From an uncultured Fretibacterium sp. (GTDB lineage: Bacteria > Synergistota > Synergistia > Synergistales > Aminobacteriaceae): a DNA stretch of 5,545 nucleotides. The DNA is taken from contig CALGHA010000034.1 in the NCBI GenBank assembly GCA_937915835.1, positions 1 through 5,545 of the forward strand, given 5' to 3'. The position numbers were made by a program, and so were the translations under genes. Positions 1 to 3,851 of the stretch are shown in pieces (positions within the stretch are counted from its first letter, which is position 1; each line of letters starts with the position of its first letter). Below the pieces are notes generated by a model that was not told the origin of the DNA, made no database searches, and saw only the letters and a list, made by a program, of their open reading frames with translations.

Positions 1-3
1 TTC

Positions 4-10
4 AGGAGGG
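4..10 (+). promoter_or_regulatory. Ribosome binding site of gene 1
   Basis: AGGAGGG is a near-perfect Shine-Dalgarno, with 10 bases between it and the ATG at 21. It fixes the start of gene 1 and shows that this end of the gene still looks translatable. Only 20 bases precede the start codon, so the promoter lies outside the window. Confidence 0.85.
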
Positions 11-20
11 AAATCTTGAC

Positions 21-80
21 ATGAAGAGAAAAATTTTAGCTTTGATGCTCGTGATACTTTTTGCGTCTGGAGCTTGGGGA
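21..80 (+). other. Signal peptide of gene 1
   Basis: It has a basic N-region (KRK), a hydrophobic core rich in Leu/Val/Ile/Phe, and an A-W-G motif that fits signal peptidase I cleavage before AYYDEG. There is no lipobox cysteine, so the precursor is not a lipoprotein. Confidence 0.85.
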
Positions 81-566
81 GCGTATTACGACGAGGGGAA
101 TGACGGTGATAGCTGGGAGACTGCGTATTTGATTAAGTCTGTCGAGGATTTAGAACTTATGAGTTATCGCGTTACTGTCGATGGTTCTCCTATCGGAAAT
201 GGTCCTCTCGGGAGTGACCCTAAAGGTAAATATTATAAGTTAGCTTCTGACATCAATTTGGACGCAGATATGGGTTGGTCTGGTGTTGGAGGGCCCGAAG
301 GTTTCAGCGGACATTTTGACGGACAAAATCATACAATCAAGATTAATGCAACAATTTCTAATCCTTTATTCTTAACGATTAAAACGGGCAGTTACTCCAA
401 CGAAATAGCTGTCAGGAACTTGAACATTGAAGGTAATATTGCGACATCATCAGGAAGTCTAATACACACTTTATCCTCAGGAGTAATTGAGAATTGCAGC
501 TTTAACGGAACGCTTGAAGGGCCGTTTACAGGAGGATTAGTTTATATACAGCAGGCGGAACGATAA
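21..566 (+). CDS. 5' fragment of gene 1: secreted GLUG-type beta-repeat N-terminus
   Basis: The fragment encodes 181 residues from the ATG served by the strong Shine-Dalgarno. Residues 1-20 are a Sec signal peptide: MKRK, a hydrophobic core, then AWG before the likely cut at A21. The mature part resembles the N-terminal module of bacterial GLUG-motif surface proteins. Its landmarks are a DSWETAYLIKSVEDLELMS segment, GKYYKLASDINLD, and FSGHFDGQNHTIKI, followed by turns such as GVIENCSFNG. Translation leaves the homologous frame after GGLV (about residue 174) and ends seven codons later at TAA 564-566. The last residues YIQQAER are therefore out-of-frame, not native. If expressed alone it would be a short secreted fragment without catalytic or anchoring parts. 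Confidence 0.75.
   Translation: MKRKILALMLVILFASGAWGAYYDEGNDGDSWETAYLIKSVEDLELMSYRVTVDGSPIGNGPLGSDPKGKYYKLASDINLDADMGWSGVGGPEGFSGHFDGQNHTIKINATISNPLFLTIKTGSYSNEIAVRNLNIEGNIATSSGSLIHTLSSGVIENCSFNGTLEGPFTGGLVYIQQAER
543..545 (+). other. Frameshift lesion 1 in gene 1 (one base missing)
   Basis: Before this point the reading is GGLV in the 21-frame. From 545 the homologous reading is YTAGGTIRNC in the next frame. Two bases (TA, 543-544) stand where one codon is expected. The neighbouring repeat at about 636-680 reads GGIVGYLQAGTIENC with a full GGG codon at the equivalent place, so one base is missing here. The TTT run could be a shortened TTTT, which would give Leu instead. Confidence 0.8.
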
Positions 567-835
567 GGAATTGTACGGTAAAGGCAAAAATTTCGATCTC
601 TGAAAACGCTGATAAATCTTCAAATCCAACAGCAGGAGGGATTGTTGGGTATCTTCAAGCCGGTACAATAGAAAACTGTGTAGTAGAAGCCGGAACAGAG
701 ATAAAAGGATATGTACAACAAGGCGGTATTGCTGGTTATATGGACGAAAGTGCCTATATTAATAACTGTGTAGCTAATGCGGCATTCAGCGACGGCCAAA
801 CTGTAGGCGGCATAGTCGGTTATTATTCAACGATA
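548..835 (+). repeat. GLUG-type protein repeats
   Basis: These are successive coding repeats of about 20-35 residues with the pattern G-G-[IL]-[VA]-G-Y, a short variable stretch, [TY]-I-x-N-C. Clear copies read GGIVGYLQAGTIENC, GGIAGYMDESAYINNC and GGIVGYY. A partial copy upstream is broken by lesion 1 (GGLV / YTAGGTIRNC). Such repeats form beta-rich stalks or adhesive surfaces in secreted bacterial proteins. The match is by eye to the GLUG motif family. Confidence 0.7.
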
Positions 836-1036
836 AATTTTGAGACTGCTGATTACCACCTTAAAAATAATTTTTGGACTTCTGGTTATCCTCAAATTGG
901 CAATGACGACACGACAACTCCATACACGCCGGAAAATCCCACATACACATGGAACAATCACAAGTATGAATTATTCAACGAAGCCCTAACATGGGACGAA
1001 GCAAAATCAAAATGGAGGAACTCGGCGGACATTTAG
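740..1036 (+). CDS. Middle fragment of gene 1: GLUG repeats and start of first C-type lectin domain
   Basis: The homologous frame is open from 545 to the TAG at 1034-1036. Its first ATG is at 740, and that ATG is an internal Met of a GLUG repeat (GGIAGYMDESAYINNC), not a believable start: there is no signal peptide and no clear Shine-Dalgarno. From 545 the frame reads YTAGGTIRNCTV, then GGIVGYLQAGTIENC, GGIAGYMDESAYINNC and GGIVGYY, which are successive GLUG-type repeats. It then enters a C-type lectin domain (NNHKYELFNEALTWDEAKSK). After codon 1010-1012 the correct frame is lost and the end (WRNSADI) is out-of-frame. It should be read as the middle of the 21-3711 gene, not as an independent gene. 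Confidence 0.6.
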   Translation: MDESAYINNCVANAAFSDGQTVGGIVGYYSTINFETADYHLKNNFWTSGYPQIGNDDTTTPYTPENPTYTWNNHKYELFNEALTWDEAKSKWRNSADI

Positions 1037-1356
1037 CAACAATCACGACTTCCGAAGAACAAAATATCGTTGCTCAATTCATAATCTCTCAGGGCAGCAA
1101 AAATTCTTACTGGCTCGGCGGCGAAAAAAATTCTTCCGGCAATTGGAGCTGGATTGACGGCAGCGCATGGAGTTATACGAATTGGGCACCGTATCAGCCC
1201 GATAACGACTGGGAAGATAAGTTAATGATGTATCGCAATGTCAATCCTTCAATTTCTTCTGAGCCAGGCCAATGGAATGATATTCAAGCTAATGGAACTT
1301 ATGAAACAGAAGAATTTTTCGGGCTTGAGAATTTCGGATTTATCTGCGAATGGGAA
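944..1356 (+). other. C-type lectin-like domain 1 (interrupted)
   Basis: The domain runs from NNHKYELFNEALTW through GGHLATITTSEEQ, YWLGGEKN, WIDG, NWAPYQPDN and QWND to FGFICEW. The QPD and WND motifs are the usual Ca2+/sugar-coordinating positions, and in animal lectins QPD goes with galactose-type specificity. The first Cys, partner of the Cys in FICEW (1345-1347), is the codon hit by lesion 2. Confidence 0.82.
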
Positions 1357-3711
1357 ATAGCTCCGGCCAGCGAAATTTTTACGCGGAATAATCATCGCTA
1401 TCAAGTATTAAACGACGCTCTCACATGGGAACAGGCAAAATCACGCTGTGAAAGTCTCGGCGGACATCTCGTTACGATTACAAGCCAGGCTGAACAGGCA
1501 AAAATTGATGAGTTACTCACGAAATCTCAGCTTTCACATAATTCTTACTGGATCGGAGCAAAAGCAGACGAACGAGGATTTTTTCACTGGGTAACGGATG
1601 AAGTCTTCGAACGTCAATATGCAAACTTTGCTAATGGTCAGCCTGATGGTTCAGGAGATTACTTGCAGATTTATGCGCAATCTCGAAAATGGGACGATGT
1701 TGCGAACGACACGAGCATAACTCACGGATTTATCTGTGAATTTGACGAAGAGCCGGAAGAAGTCAAGCAAGCTCCTCTTAATCCTGATTTCTTAAGTTGG
1801 CAGGCTAACTCTGAAGCATGGGAAAATAACGACAGCAATAATTTTTACGGCGCATTGCCTAGCCCCATTGATTTCGCTCACCTTCGCAATAATCGAGTAA
1901 ATTCCTCTGCAATGAAAGTAAAATCGAGTTTCTCAGCTTCAGCCGCAGAAACTTTTTATGACAGCAGAATAAAAATAGGACTGCCCGAAGCGAGAAATCA
2001 AGGCAAATATAATACTTGCTGGGCTTTTGCATCAATTGGAGCACTTGAAGCGAATTACGCCGTGAATAATTTTACTTCGCTGGGAAATTATAAAGATTTG
2101 TCGGAATTACATCTTGCTTGGTTCGCATATAAAGATCCAGCTTCAGGTTATAAGGTCAGGAACAGCACAAAAAGTATACTCGATCAGCGGGGAAATGCCC
2201 AAATAGCTGAAACAGTCTTGAAGAAAGTTATGATTTCGCCGGTTAAAGAAGATGAAATGCCTTATACCCTCGCGCTCAATAATACGAATAATTTTCCTGA
2301 TAACACGATCGAAAGTTTTCTGAACAATAGAACAGCATCGGAATTTACGAAGCTGAATATCAAATTGACAGACACAATTGATATAGGCTACATAAGCGAT
2401 ATAAATAGTTCTGGTGAAGTGTATCCAATTAGCGCGGTAAAAGATTACATCAAACAATATGTAGCTGTTTACTTCCAGTTTCACGACGATTCAGAAGGAT
2501 ATAACGCGAGCAAAACAGCTTTTTATTCAACAAAACGGAAAGATAATCTTCATGCGGCACTTCCTGTCGGTTGGGATGATAACTTTTCACGCGATAACTT
2601 CAACGAAAACTTGCAACCTTCTAGAAATGGTGCATGGCTTGTTCGCAACTCAAGAGGCCCCAATTTTGGTGAAGGCGGCTATTTCTGGATGTCCTATGAA
2701 CAGGAAGATGACGGATTTAGCTATGTGTTTATTCTGAGCGAAGATACTACATCTATAGCTGATAATGCTTCTGACGATCAAGGGCTTTACATCAATGAAC
2801 ATGATGAAGTCGGCAGGACGAGCAATATTAATTACCAATGGGCGGCAAACATATTCCAGTCTCAACGCAATGAAGACCTTATACGCGTAAGTTTTTACAC
2901 GACTGACAACCGAGCCAAGTATGAAATTTACGTGAACAATTTCAAGCAGGAGAAGCCGACGGATCCTGGCGGAATTGAGCATCTCAAGACAACAGGAGAG
3001 ATTAATTTTGCTGGTTATCACACAATCAATCTGCCTGTCCCGGAGGAATTATACGAGGGAGATTATTATTCTGTCATTGTGAAGATGACGCTTCAGTCCG
3101 ATTATGAATATCCCGTAGGTGTTGAAGCGTTTATCGACAAGTACGCAAGTCCTGATGTTAAAGCAGGAGAGAGCTTTTTTGCGAGCGGAGATGTTGCGCC
3201 TTCAATCTGGATAGAGGGGACGGAGATTGACAAAGGGCCTTTCAACGCGTGTATTGGTGCTGCTACACTTCCGAGATATTCTTACGTCATAGTTCCAGAG
3301 ATAACTACAAATTCACTTCCTGAGGCTTCACAAGGAGAGACGTATAATTTTGAGCTCTCATCTTCCGGCACAAATCCTATTGAATGGCGGCTCGGCAATA
3401 TTCCTTCGGGCATGAAATTTTCGCGTGAAGGAGTTTTGAGCGGTACACCTTCGGAAGTTGGAGAATATGAGCTGAAGATTACGGCGTTAAACGATGCTGG
3501 GAGCGATACTAAGACTTTCACGCTTAAGGTAAATACTTCTGGTGATAATCCTACTGAAGAGCCCGACAATCCATCACAAGAGAATAACTCTCAATCAGAA
3601 CGTAATCTTGCAAGTTCTTCCGGAGGCTGTAACTCGGGATTTGAAGTTTTGCCCGTAAACGTGTTCGGAACGGGAGAGAGGAGCGTCCTCCTTAGTATTT
3701 GCCGTGAATGA
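991..3711 (+). CDS. 3' fragment of gene 1: C1A-family cysteine peptidase with lectin, Ig-like and sorting domains
   Basis: This 906-codon frame carries most of the protein. From its start come the rest of lectin domain 1, lectin domain 2 and an APLNPDFLSW...ALPSPIDFAHLR segment that normally precedes this peptidase type. The papain-like peptidase follows, with predicted oxyanion Gln337 (1999-2001), nucleophile Cys343 (2017-2019, NTCWAFAS), His521 (2551-2553, LHAALPVGWDD) and Asn553 (2647-2649, WLVRNSRG). After that come a lectin-like domain, an Ig-like He_PIG domain and a tail with SSSGGCNSGF. The family cleaves peptide bonds by Cys/His catalysis outside the cytoplasm. The annotated Met at 991 is arbitrary: no Shine-Dalgarno precedes it, no signal peptide follows, and the first eight codons overlap the preceding frame. 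True homology in this frame begins at 1015. The function is confident at family level; substrate and expression are unknown. Confidence 0.8.
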   Translation: MGRSKIKMEELGGHLATITTSEEQNIVAQFIISQGSKNSYWLGGEKNSSGNWSWIDGSAWSYTNWAPYQPDNDWEDKLMMYRNVNPSISSEPGQWNDIQANGTYETEEFFGLENFGFICEWEIAPASEIFTRNNHRYQVLNDALTWEQAKSRCESLGGHLVTITSQAEQAKIDELLTKSQLSHNSYWIGAKADERGFFHWVTDEVFERQYANFANGQPDGSGDYLQIYAQSRKWDDVANDTSITHGFICEFDEEPEEVKQAPLNPDFLSWQANSEAWENNDSNNFYGALPSPIDFAHLRNNRVNSSAMKVKSSFSASAAETFYDSRIKIGLPEARNQGKYNTCWAFASIGALEANYAVNNFTSLGNYKDLSELHLAWFAYKDPASGYKVRNSTKSILDQRGNAQIAETVLKKVMISPVKEDEMPYTLALNNTNNFPDNTIESFLNNRTASEFTKLNIKLTDTIDIGYISDINSSGEVYPISAVKDYIKQYVAVYFQFHDDSEGYNASKTAFYSTKRKDNLHAALPVGWDDNFSRDNFNENLQPSRNGAWLVRNSRGPNFGEGGYFWMSYEQEDDGFSYVFILSEDTTSIADNASDDQGLYINEHDEVGRTSNINYQWAANIFQSQRNEDLIRVSFYTTDNRAKYEIYVNNFKQEKPTDPGGIEHLKTTGEINFAGYHTINLPVPEELYEGDYYSVIVKMTLQSDYEYPVGVEAFIDKYASPDVKAGESFFASGDVAPSIWIEGTEIDKGPFNACIGAATLPRYSYVIVPEITTNSLPEASQGETYNFELSSSGTNPIEWRLGNIPSGMKFSREGVLSGTPSEVGEYELKITALNDAGSDTKTFTLKVNTSGDNPTEEPDNPSQENNSQSERNLASSSGGCNSGFEVLPVNVFGTGERSVLLSICRE
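1013..1015 (+). other. Frameshift lesion 2 in gene 1 (one base missing in a conserved Cys codon)
   Basis: The first lectin domain reads EAKSK in one frame, then EELGGHLATIT in the next. The second lectin domain, at the same place, reads QAKSRCESLGGHLVTIT with TGT for Cys. Here only TG remains (1013-1014) before GAG. GCAAAATCA lies 434 bases from its counterpart (1001 versus 1435), whereas CTCGGCGGACAT lies 435 bases from its own (1021 versus 1456). This shows directly that one base is lost between them. Confidence 0.88.
1381..1746 (+). other. C-type lectin-like domain 2 (intact)
   Basis: This is a tandem paralogue of the preceding domain, with RNNHRYQVLNDALTWEQAK, SRCESLGGHLVTIT, YWIGAKADERGFFHWV, NGQPDGSGD, KWDDV and HGFICEF. 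It has both expected cysteines, a QPD motif, and WDD in place of WND, so it is predicted to fold and possibly bind Ca2+. Its N-terminal part is strongly similar to domain 1 at DNA level, which suggests duplication. Confidence 0.85.
1954..2733 (+). other. Papain-like C1A peptidase domain
   Basis: The domain starts near FYDSRIKIGLPEARNQGKYN and ends near GGYFWMSYEQEDDGFSY. All four canonical residues are seen: Gln (1999-2001), Cys (2017-2019), His (2551-2553) and Asn (2647-2649). SELHLAWFAYKD follows the catalytic helix, as is typical of bacterial C1A proteins paired with a lectin-like domain. The NSWG motif is NSRG here, an Arg where Trp normally shields the His-Asn pair. Confidence 0.88.
2734..3276 (+). 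other. Lectin-like domain following the peptidase
   Basis: About 180 residues follow the peptidase, containing SDDQGLYINEHDEVGRTS, WAANIFQSQ, a beta-rich YEIYVNNF segment, GYHTINLPVPEELYEGDYYS and GESFFASGD. Position and these landmarks match the lectin-like domain that regularly follows bacterial C1A peptidases of this type. The ligand is unknown. Confidence 0.7.
3286..3534 (+). other. Putative Ig (He_PIG) domain of gene 1
   Basis: Hallmarks are SLPEASQGETYNFEL, GTNPIEWRL, IPSGMKFSREGVLSGTPSEV (the G-x-x-SGTP-x-x-G core) and GEYELKITALNDAGSDTKTF. It is the same module as the repeats of the next gene and probably acts as a spacer lifting the peptidase from the envelope. Confidence 0.85.
3613..3711 (+). 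other. Degenerate Synergist-CTERM sorting signal of gene 1
   Basis: After a Pro/Glu/Asn/Ser linker, the frame reads SSSGGCNSGFEVL, the Cys-containing head expected of Synergist-CTERM. The following residues (PVNVFGTGERSVLLSICRE) contain Glu and Arg in mid-segment and end without an Arg-rich cluster, so a proper transmembrane helix is not evident. A shift of -1 near 3650 would read FARKRVRNGREERPP and stop at 3693-3695. That is basic but also lacks a hydrophobic stretch. Anchoring of this product is therefore doubtful. Confidence 0.55.
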
Positions 3712-3773
3712 TTTGCGCACAATGGCTTCAATCTTCTTTTGCTTCAGTAAAAATTTTAAGGAGAATTTATATC
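3712..3773 (+). other. Short intergenic spacer
   Basis: These 62 bases separate the two genes. No GC-rich hairpin with a T-run and no convincing -35/-10 pair is seen, so co-transcription of gene 2 with gene 1 is the simplest reading. A weak imperfect pairing of GCC/GTG with CAC/GGC near 3701-3726 is too poor to call a terminator. Confidence 0.45.
3758..3763 (+). promoter_or_regulatory. Ribosome binding site of gene 2
   Basis: AAGGAG lies 10 bases before the ATG at 3774, the same spacing as in gene 1. It selects this start over later Met codons, and a clear signal peptide follows directly. Confidence 0.85.
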
Positions 3774-3851
3774 ATGAAGATTAATAAACTTTTGAAATCA
3801 GTAATTTTTGTGTCATGTCTGGTTATGGCTTTGTCGTGCGTTGTCGCGGCA
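3774..3851 (+). other. Signal peptide of gene 2
   Basis: A Lys-containing N-region (KINKLLK) is followed by the hydrophobic stretch SVIFVSCLVMALSCVVAA, with likely signal peptidase I cleavage near VAA before YGEYPEP. Two Cys lie within the core, but ALSC is a poor lipobox. Confidence 0.8.

Larger units (their letters stand above)
21..3711 (+). pseudogene. Frameshifted secreted multidomain C1A (papain-like) peptidase with lectin domains
   Basis: This is the whole ancestral gene. Three consecutive plus-strand frames join without loss of domain homology: 21-542, then 545-1012, then 1015-3708. Each step is a shift of -1, as expected from one missing base. Repaired, the product is about 1230 residues. 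In order it has a signal peptide (1-20), GLUG-type repeats (about 130-290), two C-type lectin domains (about 309-446 and 455-576), a papain-like peptidase (about 646-905), a lectin-like domain (about 906-1085), an Ig-like He_PIG domain (about 1090-1172), a linker and a Synergist-CTERM-like tail. Such proteins are exported and held at the cell envelope. The inferred job is binding glycans or proteins and cutting nearby substrate. The breaks may be real (pseudogene) or sequencing or assembly indels. The intact catalytic residues and absence of stops in the 2.7-kb last segment argue for very recent decay or error. Confidence 0.8.

Noticed and set aside
540..550. Phase variation by a simple sequence repeat at lesion 1
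   Set aside because: The only run is TTT followed by ATATA. There is no long homopolymer or tandem tract of the kind that drives phase switching.
1004..1018. Possible programmed -1 frameshift at the A-rich stretch before lesion 2
   Set aside because: A Lys codon could slip back on AAAA at 1009-1012, but there is no X-XXY-YYZ heptamer in frame and no obvious downstream stem-loop. The paralogous lectin domain also shows a plain missing base in a Cys codon.
1859..2044. Minus-strand open frame of 61 codons
   Set aside because: It lies wholly inside the peptidase-coding frame, has no ribosome binding site or family features, and is a shadow of the coding strand.
2143..3021. Minus-strand open frames at 2143-2484 and 2650-3021 and a plus-strand frame at 2552-2737
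   Set aside because: All overlap the well-supported peptidase/lectin-like reading frame. Their translations have no recognisable domain.
3701..3750. Terminator hairpin between the two genes
   Set aside because: Only a weak, interrupted pairing with a long loop could be drawn, without a following T-run.
3828..3839. Lipoprotein lipobox ALSC in the signal peptide of gene 2
   Set aside because: Ala at -3 and Leu at -2 do not fit the [LVI]-[AST]-[GAS]-C pattern, and a signal peptidase I site (VAA) follows shortly after.
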